The notes: generated from the sequence alone by a model not told the origin. A DNA stretch of 26,738 nt from Chara braunii (GCA_003427395.1 BFEA01000030.1:463564-490301), one strand, 5' to 3'. Positions 10,201-18,130 are shown, counted from the first letter of the stretch. Numbers and translations: made by a program.

Positions 10201-11078
10201 CCACCCATACCGTGGATGCAAACGATCTCTGGCCCCTGTCGAGGCTGTGACGGCGCATGGGGGGACTCGTACTGCCCATGACGCAATGTCCATTGCACCT
10301 CCCAACTACCTTCATCCAGGCCATACAGGTGGCCTTCAACCGGTATTGGGGGGAAATACGCCGCCTTAGGAGCAGTAGGAACTCCGTGTGTGGGGACCAC
10401 GCCACACACAGAAGTAGCAGCCACTCCGCCTGGTAACGGCAGAGTACCGGAAAACCGTGTCGACGGTGTAGCGGCCACAGCGCCGGTGGGTGCAACTGGA
10501 TGTGATCCCGGTGGTTCGGCGGGAGTTACGGCCTGCAGTATCTTACCTACCATCTCATGGACCTCGTTCACCTGGAGCCCCGCTCGCGCTCCGTCTTGTG
10601 ACAGCTCGGCAACCATCTCTCGGACCTCGGAGATAAGCACTGGACTAAGCATGTGGTATTTGGAAATCCAATCTTTCACACGGCTCTGGAGGGTCCTCAA
10701 TCCCTTGTCCACCCATCCGTTGCCCCACACGATCTGCTTCAGAAATGATGAGACGACTCCCGACTGCCGAATCCGAATCTCTTCTAGGTCTAGATGCATT
10801 TGACGGACGTCATTTTGCAGGTTACGAACATGTTCTTTTATTGTCTCACTGGCCACAGCATTCACCGATGACGCAGACACTGAGCGCTGAAGATCCTCTA
10901 TCACGGGCTTAACGAGGAGAATATCCACTTCGATCTCATGGCATACTTCCTCGTGTGACGGGCATTCTTTGCAGAATCTTGTCACTCCTTTTCCGAAGAT
11001 CGTGATCTCTGCTCCCAGCTGACCGAACAGAGCGCCCACAGCGGCGCCTACAAACACTTCAGAACCGAGTAGCGCCAT
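7251..11078 (-). CDS. NBS-LRR (NLR) immune receptor with RPW8-like N-terminus
   Basis: A single uninterrupted frame of 1275 codons encodes an intracellular immune receptor: an ATP/ADP switch whose repeats sense a ligand or guard a host protein and whose N-terminus signals defence. Residues 1-180 are helical, with a Gly/Ala-rich start (GAAVGALFGQ) like RPW8/CC-R domains. A proline-rich linker spans 185-280. The NB-ARC domain shows the P-loop GMGGVGKTT (290-298), kinase-2 LVVIDDVW (371-378, W marks non-TIR), RNBS-B (394-402), GLPLAL (455-460), RNBS-D FLDLVGFPEDYRIP (528-541, as in RNL helpers) and LHD (584-586) in place of MHD. About 21 LRRs of 23-24 residues (LPxxIGxL type) cover 735-1260, with a basic tail. 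The start at 11078 has A at -3 and G at +4 and keeps the N-terminal helix; the next Met is residue 94. All switch motifs are intact, so it looks functional. No TIR, kinase or integrated decoy domain is seen. Confidence 0.94.
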   Translation of the reverse strand: MALLGSEVFVGAAVGALFGQLGAEITIFGKGVTRFCKECPSHEEVCHEIEVDILLVKPVIEDLQRSVSASSVNAVASETIKEHVRNLQNDVRQMHLDLEEIRIRQSGVVSSFLKQIVWGNGWVDKGLRTLQSRVKDWISKYHMLSPVLISEVREMVAELSQDGARAGLQVNEVHEMVGKILQAVTPAEPPGSHPVAPTGAVAATPSTRFSGTLPLPGGVAATSVCGVVPTHGVPTAPKAAYFPPIPVEGHLYGLDEGSWEVQWTLRHGQYESPHAPSQPRQGPEIVCIHGMGGVGKTTLAKLVHNSEEMKGHFPSGRVWAVCGQLNTGFQVLQGLWRKWWKLTQIGEPPSLDDQIEGESRLNEILSGKKVLVVIDDVWRPSQIDWVERVLPRNCSVIITTRNAGVVPTHGVVGHQVKPLGDRESLKLLCQCAFGTEFPPPELSAVVEQVCQRCGGLPLALRVVGGNLSTHCEDADMWESWLEFLDPSQKRCQIQPGSNYTDFEERVIGVLQRSIDALKRENPVFLDMFLDLVGFPEDYRIPRNVIVALWSIYPTVGDMRSAKHRLEIFIRLSLVEVQDDNHVSLHDMTREAGIFMIRSPSEPPVMLGNLDTLANDDGESTSGGQQRLFLTGNECDGDLVARHVQNVRKLSWVAPEFLTKRNEETGTDVLSSDSWTMPRLVSFCAFWNESDVKFHERCQIVCQQFLRRIAESAELRILLLLNLSPYALVSDWFATLPNLQVLIVEFPLHFQYLPTIFPSSVARLHNLRVLDIRFNGLQPMAVDPVAIEKLAALKVLRIMRFNLLGATDDMSGDDADDSASDMSLPVEQVPAAVVDKLLMPDLEEFVFECKGLRDTGLSPTIGKLTALRCLKVSWCDELTRVPPEIGNLRNLVKLTISHSSLGELPATIGQLQCLTKMVVFVSSLESVPEEIGDLRMLARLDISVAELKAVPTTIGNLSGRLEHLDFACALAKIEEIPKQIGQLTNLRKLDLQGATLITSLPSEISNLHKLKSLGLSECESIEALPDGIAQLTNLELLDLDGCAQLEGLPEEFGNMSKLKELRLNGSGIVELPASISRLEWLRTLHLQDCQQLYELRVELGCLTRLKELYLDASSITEIPRWITNLLRLTKLGLPPVTHLPDEIGDMESLETLVLKKSDITDLPASLGRLHTLTDLDLQNCKQLTRLPAEIGCLSQLERLGLRGSGVVDLPSSISGLQRLAKIFLQECTQLTRLPPELACLPELKEVKLEASGIPELPSWLSSRLVKRAAAKKHSSP

Positions 11079-11300
11079 GATTCTTTGCGGATTTGACCCT
11101 CTCTACTGGAAACTCAAAGTCAGGCCAGTGGCTGGACCCAGTCAAACCCCGGTTTTCAGCAGCCAGGGCTTCCCCACCAATAGACTGGAGCCAAATGGTC
11201 TTGAGGGAGGGAAGGGGGGAAGGGGGGGTTGGGAGGGTGGGAGGGAGGCGGGGGGGAGGGAAGAAAATGGTCACCCCAGTGGCACCCTCAGCTGCTTGAC
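11079..11300 (-). promoter_or_regulatory. Upstream region of the NLR with a G-rich, quadruplex-capable tract
   Basis: Immediately upstream of the start codon lies the likely leader and promoter. At about 11203-11265 the plus strand is almost pure purine with at least six runs of three or more G separated by 1-3 bases, so it could form a G-quadruplex on the template strand while the transcript-sense strand is a C/T tract. Pyrimidine-rich leaders are common in plants. No convincing TATA box was found, and the transcription start is unknown. Confidence 0.4.
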
Positions 11301-11713
11301 GCGTAGTACATCAGTGCATGCAGTCTACTAGTCTTACCACTGTATTATTAATTTATTATTGCATTCCACATACTATCAGATAGCACATACTATGCTATCA
11401 GATAGCACAGTTCCACACAACTTCCAGAAGCCCATGACGTATGAGAGAAACAGGGATCTATTTTAAGCCACCACATCATCTGGAGTCTGGACCTATTTTC
11501 ACAAACCAAAAGTTGCATTTCCCCGAGCCTAAGATCTACAACAGTGTCGCGCCCTGAGAACAAGTAATTGTGGTCCTGGACATGGTGGACACTGTAGATT
11601 TTGGCCCGGTACTCGTAGAGAAGAAAGATGAGCAGTGCAGGCGCTGTTGGAGTGGTGGCTTAACACTGACATTGCGATGAATGGCCGTTAGTTTGGGCCC
11701 TGCAATAGAGTAA
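11301..11713. other. Intergenic stretch, no gene seen
   Basis: There is a short direct repeat, CTATCAGATAGCACA, at 11373-11387 and 11395-11409, each unit being nearly palindromic. No protein family resemblance is visible in either strand. Confidence 0.5.
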
Positions 11714-11835
11714 CGTACGACTACCGTCTTCACCCGAATAGAACGCCCGGTAATTATCTCTGTATCTAGACTGAAAGTAGCCCCAAATACAGCTATAATG
11801 ACCGGGTGTTCTATTCAGGTGAAGACGGTAGTACG
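11714..11835. repeat. Imperfect inverted repeat, arms of about 40 bases
   Basis: The left arm (11714-11757) and right arm (11795-11835) are reverse complements with about four differences and a small gap, sharing GGTGAAGACGGTAGT and ACCGGG. The spacer is 37 bases. It could be a small MITE remnant or a hairpin. No target duplication was recognised. Confidence 0.75.
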
Positions 11836-11867
11836 GGGGTTAGTTGTGGGCTCATCGCTCAGTTCCA

Positions 11868-11992
11868 TACAATCTTTCAGATGGCTATGGAGGAGCCTCA
11901 AAGCCTCAACTCCTCGTTCACCTATCCGTTGCCCCACACCATCGGGGATTCAGAAACGATGGGACAAGTCCTTACTGCCGAATCCGAATCTC
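11868..11992 (-). pseudogene. Fragment of a second NLR (N-terminal domain region)
   Basis: This block aligns, on the same strand, with 10660-10783 inside the NLR, coding residues about 99-137. Shared stretches include ATCCGTTGCCCCACAC and CTGCCGAATCCGAATCTC (plus-strand reading). Translation recovers EIRIRQ, VWGNG and LRxxxxxSxxKD, but with stops after RIRQ and VWGNG and at least two frame changes, so it cannot be a working exon. It lies about 0.8 kb upstream of the intact gene and marks a duplicated and lost neighbour, or a captured fragment. Similarity fades on both sides. Confidence 0.8.
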
Positions 11993-12457
11993 CAAAGGCT
12001 TGGGATTGAGGAGAAATGGGACGTCGACCGCGCTGCACCGCCGCAGGCCTGCTGAACCTGCATCACAAGGAAGGAGTTCAACCCACAAGCGCAGAGCCAA
12101 ACTCAGCTGTCTGATACAGGAGCAAGCAGTTGACTTCTTGCTAATAACTAGTATTGTTGAGGGCATACTCCCTCTCAAGTATTATGGAATGTCTTTGACC
12201 CCATGACCGCCAGACTCGTGAAACAGCTCTAGTATGAGTACAGCCAATGCGATTAGTGTCAAACCGCTCTGGCAAATCATGGTTGAATAGGAGGGGGAAT
12301 ATTGCACATGAGCGAGAACTTATGTAGAAAGGCAGACATTGCAGGCAGACCTTGCAGGCATTCTGGATAGGTAGGAAGAGGGATAGCTCATGGAGTAGCA
12401 GGCAGAGCCTGGCAGACCTTGCACCTCTATAGGAGTCAAGGAGGACCTTGAATAGCA
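11993..12457. other. Stretch with no recognised gene
   Basis: Several short open frames exist on both strands but none has a recognisable motif. The right part (12330-12457) is increasingly rich in GCAGGC and merges into the following microsatellite, so part of it is probably a degenerate form of that repeat. Confidence 0.5.
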
Positions 12458-12459
12458 GT

Positions 12460-12511
<52 letters not shown>

Positions 12512-12512
12512 T

Positions 12513-12550
<38 letters not shown>

Positions 12551-12556
12551 ACAGGC
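12458..12556. repeat. (CAGG)n microsatellite
   Basis: More than 20 tandem CAGG (AGGC) tetramers, with one GTAGG interruption, ending in CAGACAGACAGACA. The composition then flips to a CTGT repeat about 60 bases later. Confidence 0.95.
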
Positions 12557-12613
12557 AGACAGACACAGTCAGTCTGTCAATTAGAACACCCCCTCTGTCA
12601 GATAGTCTCTGAC

Positions 12614-12712
12614 TTAGTCAGCCAGTCAGTCTGTCAGTCTGTGTGTCCGTCTGTCCGTCTGTCCGTCTGTCTATCTGTCTGTGTGCCTGTCTATCTATGT
12701 ATCAGTCTTTCG

Positions 12713-12744
<32 letters not shown>

Positions 12745-12885
12745 ATGTATCAGTCTGTCCGTCTGTCTGTCTGTCTGCCCCTCTGTGTGTCTGTATGTCT
12801 GTCTGTCTGTCTGTCTGACTGTCTCTCTGTCTGTCTGTCTGCCTGCCTGTCTGCCTGTCTGTCTGTCTGTCTGTCTGTCAGATAG
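12614..12885. repeat. (CTGT)n microsatellite, degenerate
   Basis: CTGT tetramers with many CTAT, CCGT and GTGT variants. It gives long Ser/Cys/Leu/Val frames (SVCLSVCL...) on the plus strand and Thr/Asp/Arg/Gln frames on the other, none of which I count as genes. Confidence 0.95.
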
Positions 12886-12934
12886 ATTGATTCTGTCAAT
12901 TAATCTGTCGGTGAAAGAAAGAACAAACGAAAGA

Positions 12935-12953
12935 AGAAGAAGAAGAAGAAGAA
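12935..12953. repeat. GAA microsatellite, left half of the retrotransposon target
   Basis: A short (AAG)n run ends exactly where the left LTR begins. The last five bases, AAGAA (12949-12953), are the left copy of the target duplication. The same GAA repeat resumes at 23010 on the other side. Confidence 0.9.
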
Positions 12954-14263
12954 TGTTATGATCCTGGCCAATTTCGAAGTACTCATTCATCAGAAAGTAC
13001 AATGCCGTCCAATTGCAAAAAGACATGAATGAACTTGACAGGAGAGAGAGGGAAAGAAGAAGGAGAAGAAGAAAGAAAGAAGAAGACGATGATGTACACC
13101 AGCATAGACCAATGATAATGCTCTTCTTCTTCACCAACCACTCTCCTCCTCCATATCTCCGCCCCTCTTATTCAAACAAGAAATAATAATAATACTGTTG
13201 GATGGCTGATGGCTGAACCAGAATCAATGTCCGATTCCCTCTTCTACTGCAGGTATCACTTGAGGTCCACCACAGCCATGGCCACCGTTCTTCCTCCTCC
13301 TTTCATGGCCGAGGCTATGGCGGACGACCAGGGCATCGTCCTGCTGTGCAAAGGACAACACAAAGCAGCTATGGCTGCTCTAGCTCAGGCTGCCATGCCT
13401 AACTCTGCCTCGAAGTTGCTTGGTGTAGCTCTAACCCAACTGGGGCCTTCCTGCTGCAGCGCCCACCAAAGTGATGAAGATGGCAACCACCATAGCCGGG
13501 TAAGCACCTCTGGCGCTCCCCCCTTCCTAGTCCTTGTCTCCCTCCTCCTGCTGTCCTTGCTCCTTCCCCAGCAGCGCAGCTCTTGTGCTAGCGCTGCTCC
13601 AGCAAGCGCTCCAACCAGTGTGTCGCCAAACTTGCACACCGACAATGAGGAGGAGCACTTCGCTGCTCCTGGAGATATAGCGGCCCACTTGCCTCTTGGC
13701 GAGTGACTTCCTAGGCCGCACAGCCTCCAAGCAACCGGTACCTCCTCCCTTTCGGAGGGAAACATAAATGCAAACTCTAATATTGCCCGTACAGGCCATA
13801 GACTCAGACTGGTTGGACTGGTACCCGCCTAGACCTAACCTACAATTACTGGGCCACTAAAAATGCCAACTTTGTCTTCTTCGGCTCGACGTCGAGTACC
13901 CGGCACATCTACCTCTACCTGGTGTGGCACCGGCCTACCTGCTACTTGAGTGTTTTCTGTTGCTCTAAGTGTTGCGGGCCTCTTTCCCCTCCACTGGAGT
14001 GTTTTCCCCCTTTGCAACCCTCAATGCCACAGCCACAGGTCAGTACCGGCCCTTTAGGCCTTCCGAACGAACAAGTCCCCTTGCGGGTCACACACATACT
14101 GAAGCCAACAGGCACTCAGACAGGCATGCAGATCAGCAAGCACGCACACACTCAGACTTAGAAAACTCAGCAACAAGCAGGAAAATCAGCAAGGCATGCA
14201 TTCCATTGGCAAAGACTCAGAAATCAGTTTTGTGTCTCAGTCCGTGTTTGGCAGGTCATTACA
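12954..14263 (-). repeat. 3' LTR of the gypsy element (left copy, 1310 bp)
   Basis: It matches 21526-23009 across its length, apart from a 177-base duplication present only in the other copy. It carries C/T- and GAA-rich patches at 13038-13090. An open frame of 165 codons (13209-13706, plus strand, antisense to gag-pol) is present. Confidence 0.95.
13209..13706 (+). CDS. Antisense open frame inside the 3' LTR, unknown product
   Basis: A 165-codon frame starts MAEPESMSDSLFYCRYH, has a hydrophobic segment FLVLVSLLLLSLLLP (about residues 106-120) that could span a membrane, and ends HLPLGE. I recognise no family. The equivalent frame (164 codons) is open in the other LTR, with about 22 amino-acid changes and one in-frame codon deletion. 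It runs opposite to the element's own transcription. Open frames in GC-rich LTRs can be chance. The high share of changes that alter the protein argues against strong selection since insertion. Confidence 0.3.
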   Translation: MAEPESMSDSLFYCRYHLRSTTAMATVLPPPFMAEAMADDQGIVLLCKGQHKAAMAALAQAAMPNSASKLLGVALTQLGPSCCSAHQSDEDGNHHSRVSTSGAPPFLVLVSLLLLSLLLPQQRSSCASAAPASAPTSVSPNLHTDNEEEHFAAPGDIAAHLPLGE

Positions 14264-14279
14264 CTACCCCCCTCTCAAG
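14264..14279 (-). other. Polypurine tract of the retroelement
   Basis: Read on the minus strand, CTTGAGAGGGGGGTAG lies directly before the 3' LTR start (TGTAATGA). This is the position and composition of the plus-strand primer tract of LTR retrotransposons. Confidence 0.8.
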
Positions 14280-14304
14280 AGTGAGGTCCCTTCGAGCAAG
14301 TAAC

Positions 14305-14781
14305 TCATTCTGAGTCCCCAACAAACCCATCGTAAGCGAACATAGCAAAGAGATTTCGTAAGTACTCAGTAGTAGTGAGTTTTGCAGAAATTTTTGGTAC
14401 AGCATTAGAGGCTATATGTCGTTGATATGCTTTAACAACGTGAGGCACACTGCGCAGCAGTTCCTTCTTAGAGATCCAATAGAGGTCGTCCAACAGGCGG
14501 TACATGAAATGAACCTGATATTGTCTGTTACGTCCCTTCCCTATGTGTTTTTTAATTCTATCGATCTCGTGACCGCCGTTGAATGCACGAGGGATCATGT
14601 CCTCACGATAGTCGAAAGATTTAGCATCACGGTACATAAACAACTTTGACGTATGAAAGACGGGGTACGTGTGCAGATGAGGAGGCACAACAATTACGTA
14701 TGAAGGACCAAACTTATCATCACCAATCACGTCCAAAACTTCCCATGGACCATAATAGAGAGGGAGAAGTTTATGTGACAC
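14305..14781 (-). pseudogene. Integrase C-terminus plus chromodomain
   Basis: A frame of 158 codons starts in the integrase C-terminal fold (KLLPLYYGPWEVLDVIG, then HTYPVFHTSKL, both usual in chromoviruses) and continues into a chromodomain-like segment at about residues 70-120 (GHEIDRIKKHIGKGRNRQYQ, then YWISKKEL). Chromodomains steer integration to marked chromatin by binding methylated histone tails. The W of the usual VKW motif is F here (VHF), so one cage aromatic is altered, while the later YW is present. The frame ends at a stop at 14305, just before the polypurine tract. It is separated from the integrase core by frame changes at 14782-14960. Confidence 0.75.
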
Positions 14782-14960
14782 CCCCTCTTCTTCCGAAAAT
14801 TAAGACATCTTGACCCAGACATGACTTCCCACTTCGATAGTCGAAGATGTGCGCTTCTTATTCACATAATGGATCATGGCGTGTTGTCACTTGGTCATTG
14901 TTGCAATGACTACCTTGAGCAAGCGATCATACTTGGCACTGAAGCCAGGCTTGTCAGGCG

Positions 14961-15818
14961 TTACACCAGCCGGCTGTTCAGGGATAGATAGGAGAGCGGA
15001 TTACAGATCTGCCAACCGTAATTCAGCCTATTTGGCGTCATGCCAGTAGATGAACGAATGGAGTTGTTGTACAACCCCTTAATCGAATACAACTCTTCAT
15101 CCCACGTTTCCCGATCCGGGACAATTAAAGCACGGAGAAGTTGAAACACCGTCTGATTAATCTCCTCAGCCAAACCGTTGGATTCAAAATGTCAACTAGA
15201 TGTCATGTGCAGTTTGAGGCCAAGGAGTTGGGATGTGAAGTCCTTCCATTCAGTACTTATGAAGCGCGGGTCTCGCTCACTCACAATGGTTTTCGGTGTC
15301 CCGAAGTGCAAAATGTACTTCAAGTGGAACTCACGGATCACAAGTTCAATTGGGTCATGAGGTGGCAATGAAATCAGATTCATGAATTTGAAAAATCGAT
15401 CAACAATAACCATCACTTGTGAATATCCATTCTTACCCGTCTTTTCCATGTCCGTTAAGTCGATAGAGCCAAACTCTCTGGGACCGTTGGGAATGGGAAG
15501 AGGTTTAAGCAGGCCCATGGGCTTTTGTCTGGATGGTTTGATTCGGTGATAGCCTTGACACTCAGCCAAAAACTTTTCAGCAGATCTTTTCATATCAGGC
15601 CAGTCAAATTGTTGTAACAGGTTTTCGTAAGTTTTCGCCATGCCGAAGTGTCCACTCCGGCCATGAGCCATATGGTTTGGTGTACACAAACCGTCATTTT
15701 TTCCATAGCGTCGAAAAACCAATCCTTGATCCGTGAAAATCAGGCTGACTGTTGGGGTCAGCCCGTAGCTGCTCAAGGATCGGGCTAAGGTCCGGGTTCT
15801 TGGCAGTTTGCTCCACAA
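14961..15818 (-). pseudogene. Integrase core remnant
   Basis: The frame 15818-15192 holds the zinc-binding region (HMAHGRSGHFGMAKTYENLL, then ECQGYHRIK) and the catalytic core (FGSID, then FGTPKTIVSERDPRF). In active gypsy integrases the finger ends C-x2-C and the second catalytic aspartate lies in SDRDPRF. Here the second cysteine is Y (residue 90) and the aspartate is E (residue 181, codon 15276-15278). A stop follows LKLHMTSS at about 15189-15191, and the core resumes at 15173-14961 with GLAEEINQTVFQLLR, containing the expected third acidic residue. The enzyme would insert the cDNA into the genome. This copy could not. Confidence 0.85.
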
Positions 15819-15903
15819 GTTCCTCCTTCAATTTCTTCCGGAGGTCGTAGGAGTTTACAAGGCAAATCATATACTCGGTGTGGTGAGACAATGCATTAAC
15901 AAC

Positions 15904-16437
15904 TCAATTATAACAACCCTTTTTGTGTTTTAGTTCAAAGTCAAAAATGTCAATTTCATGGAACCAACGAGTCAACGTGGGGGACAGGGTGGTTTGTTCC
16001 TTGATCCATTTCAAGGTCTCATGATCTGAGAAGACCTTCAAACGGCATCCCAACAGATAGTGTTTCCAATAGTTCAAGGCTTCGCACAGAGCATAGGGCT
16101 CGCACATGTAGATGGAAGTGGCTACCTTTTCGTTGGGCATGCGTTTACTGTAGTATTCAAGCGACCGCAAGCCATCACCATCATCTTGCTGCAGCACTGT
16201 GCCAATCCCATACCAGCTCGCATCCGTAGTGACTACAAATACGAGTTTGGAATCTGCAATGCGGAGCACAAGATAACTTACCAAGGCCCCTTTCAAGGCT
16301 TGAAAAGCGGTCTCACATGTTGCATCCCACGTGTAAGATACGTTATTGGTTGTTAGTTTGTACAACGGGCTAGCAACAACAGAAAATCGAGGCACGAACT
16401 TTCGAAAGTATGAGGCAAGGCCAAGAAAAGAACGCAA
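15904..16437 (-). pseudogene. RNase H domain and RT connection remnant
   Basis: A 177-codon frame begins MRSFLGLASYFRKFVPRFS, the usual join between RT and RNase H, then has TTDASWYGIGTVLQQ (catalytic aspartate at residue 72), YALCEALNYWKHYLLG, and LKVFSDHETLKWI (aspartate at 138). It ends GCYN followed by a stop at 15904-15906, where related elements continue with VVADALSR-like sequence. The continuation (MSHHTEYMICLVNSYDLRKK) follows at 15891. RNase H would remove the RNA from the RNA-DNA hybrid. Family identity is clear. Confidence 0.9.
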
Positions 16438-17145
16438 TCGCGGACGTTCGCGGGTTGGGGTGACTTGCGTATGACCTCAACCTTGGTTGCCTCAGGCTCA
16501 AGACCTGCAGCAGACAACCGGTGTCCAAGATAGATGATGATGTCCCTATCAAACTCAGATTTCTCTAAGTTGAGGTGGAGTTGCGTTTTCTTGAGGATGG
16601 TAAACACTTCCTCAAGGCTACTTCATGTGTTCCTCAATCGATTTGCTGAAAATCATAATATCATCCAGATGCACAACCACAAATCGACCAATCCGTTTGT
16701 TGAGGACCTTGTCCATAAGGCTTTGAAAGGTGGTCGGTGTATTCGTGAGGCCGAAGGGCACTATGATAAATTTGTAAACCCCGTTGTGAGTCTTCAACGC
16801 AGTCTTATGCTGGTTTGCAGGATCGACTTCAATCTGGTGGTGCCCAGACTTGAGATCGATCTTGGAAAAGACCTTGCACCCATATGCAGCATCAAACAAA
16901 TCCTCTATGTGTGGCAATGGGTATGCATTCTTCCTTGTGATGCGGTTTAGACCGCGGTAATCAATACACATACGGAGTTTGCCTCCTTTCTTTGGGACAA
17001 ACAAAACGGGTGCACCAAATTCAGATTCACTAGGCTTTATCCATCCCTTGTCGATCATCTCATCGCTATGTTTTTGAAGTTCCTCCAACTCGCCCGATCC
17101 CATACAGTATACACAACCCCTTAGAGAAACAGCACCTTCGACCAA
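16353..17145 (-). pseudogene. Gypsy reverse transcriptase remnant
   Basis: The frame 17145-16618 contains the RT fingers and palm: IDKGWIKPSESEFGAPVLFV, MCIDYRGLN, FSKIDLKSGHHQI, FGLTNTPTTFQSLM and the catalytic box VVHLDDIMIFS. The box is normally YxDD, and here the tyrosine is H (residue 159, codon 16669-16671), a one-base TAT to CAT type change. After EEHMK the frame stops and RT continues out of register at 16607-16353 (LHLNLEKSEF, YLGHRLSAAG), the thumb. The stretch 17146-17500 upstream is a Ser/Thr-rich linker between protease and RT, with frame breaks. Confidence 0.92.
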
Positions 17146-17589
17146 CTCAATCGTGTGTCGAACTGATCGTTTGTGGACTCCACGGGGTTCGGCCAGAACT
17201 TCCGAAAATCAGTCGAGTAGGCTTTGGATGCCTGTTGGTATCGGCGGGGGTGCGGGATCAAAAAAAGGATCACCTAGACCAGGTCGTCAGTTATTAGTGA
17301 AGGCAACTGAATTTGAAGTAGACTCATTTGGAATAGAAGTAGATGTAGGAATAGAAGTAGACTTATCATGCAAGGTAGAATCATTACTGGCCACAAAAGT
17401 AGAAGGTACATGAGTAGGACGAACAATGGCAACATACAACTATTCATCCTCCTTATGCCTGCGTCACTTCTTGCAAAACTGCATGGCATTAAGAAAAGTC
17501 ATTGGGGATTCAAGTTTCTCATCCAAGGGGACGGGGCGCTCGTTCCCTTGTCCATCTTTGACCATGAAAAGCAGTTTTTTCCACTTGGT

Positions 17590-18070
17590 TCATTCGCATT
17601 GGGACTGCAACCAGCCCAACTCGAGGACTGCGTCGAAGGGACACATGTCATAAACATAGAAGTTTTAAGCCCCAGTACCTTTGGTGCGTGGGAAAATAGT
17701 GAAAACTGAACGTTTTCCCAAACTCCTAAAGTTTCAGAGGTCGGGCCCGACGACGGCTGCCATTGATAAATCTGATCGACGGTCGTCGTTTCGTTTCGGC
17801 CTCCGAAAATGTCAGAGGCCCACCAGAGGCCCGCTATTTTCCCACGCGCCAAAGGTACTAGTGGTTGTATGATAGTCGCATCTTTGTCAAAGGTAGTGCA
17901 CACACCTTTGACTGAATGCGTGGATGAGACAACCTCTTTCTTGCCTACTTGAGTCCGGCAAGGGCTCTGCAAAGCCACTTGCTTCATCCCAAACCCACTT
18001 TGTGTATCCCATGTGGTGACATAAAGTTAGTTGTGGCAACACAATTAATTAAGACACGGAGATAGCAGTG
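17590..18070 (-). pseudogene. Aspartic protease remnant, split by a MITE
   Basis: Minus-strand reading gives LRVLINCVATTNFMSPHGI (18075-18000), which aligns with the retropepsin active-site box D-S/T-G-A-T-x-N-F-M. The catalytic aspartate is N (codon 18044-18046) and the next two residues are C and V. A frame change at the end of this piece leads to MKQVALQSPCRTQ and VKGVCTTFDKD, then the MITE, then FYVYDMCPFDAVLELGWL in another frame, the C-terminal flap of the fold. The protease would cut the Gag-Pol polyprotein. This copy is dead by residue loss alone. Confidence 0.8.
17674..17859. mobile_element. 186-bp MITE inserted in the protease region
   Basis: The ends are 26-base inverted repeats (17674-17699 and 17834-17859) matching at 25 of 26 positions, beginning AGTACCTTTGG. 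The interior is GC-rich with a smaller inverted pair (CGACGAC and GTCGTCG). It splits the protease: FDKDATIIQ lies on the upstream side and FYVYDMCPFDAVLELGWL on the downstream side. A clean target duplication is not visible, so the superfamily is unassigned. Confidence 0.85.
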
Positions 18071-18130
18071 CTTAATGAGAAGTTTGAAGAAGATTAACTT
18101 CGTTGTCCCTTGAGCACGTTGTTGTTTCAT

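Noticed and set aside
890-11000. GTGGTCCCCAC shared by the LINE endonuclease array and the NLR
   Set aside because: An 11-base match is expected many times by chance in a window of this size.
12458-12556. CRISPR-like regular repeat
   Set aside because: It is a pure tetranucleotide array without spacers, in a eukaryotic context; nothing CRISPR-like occurs anywhere in the window.
12641-13137. Ser/Cys/Val-rich plus-strand frames and a Thr/Asp/Arg/Gln minus-strand frame
   Set aside because: They are translations of the CTGT microsatellite, and partly of the LTR end.
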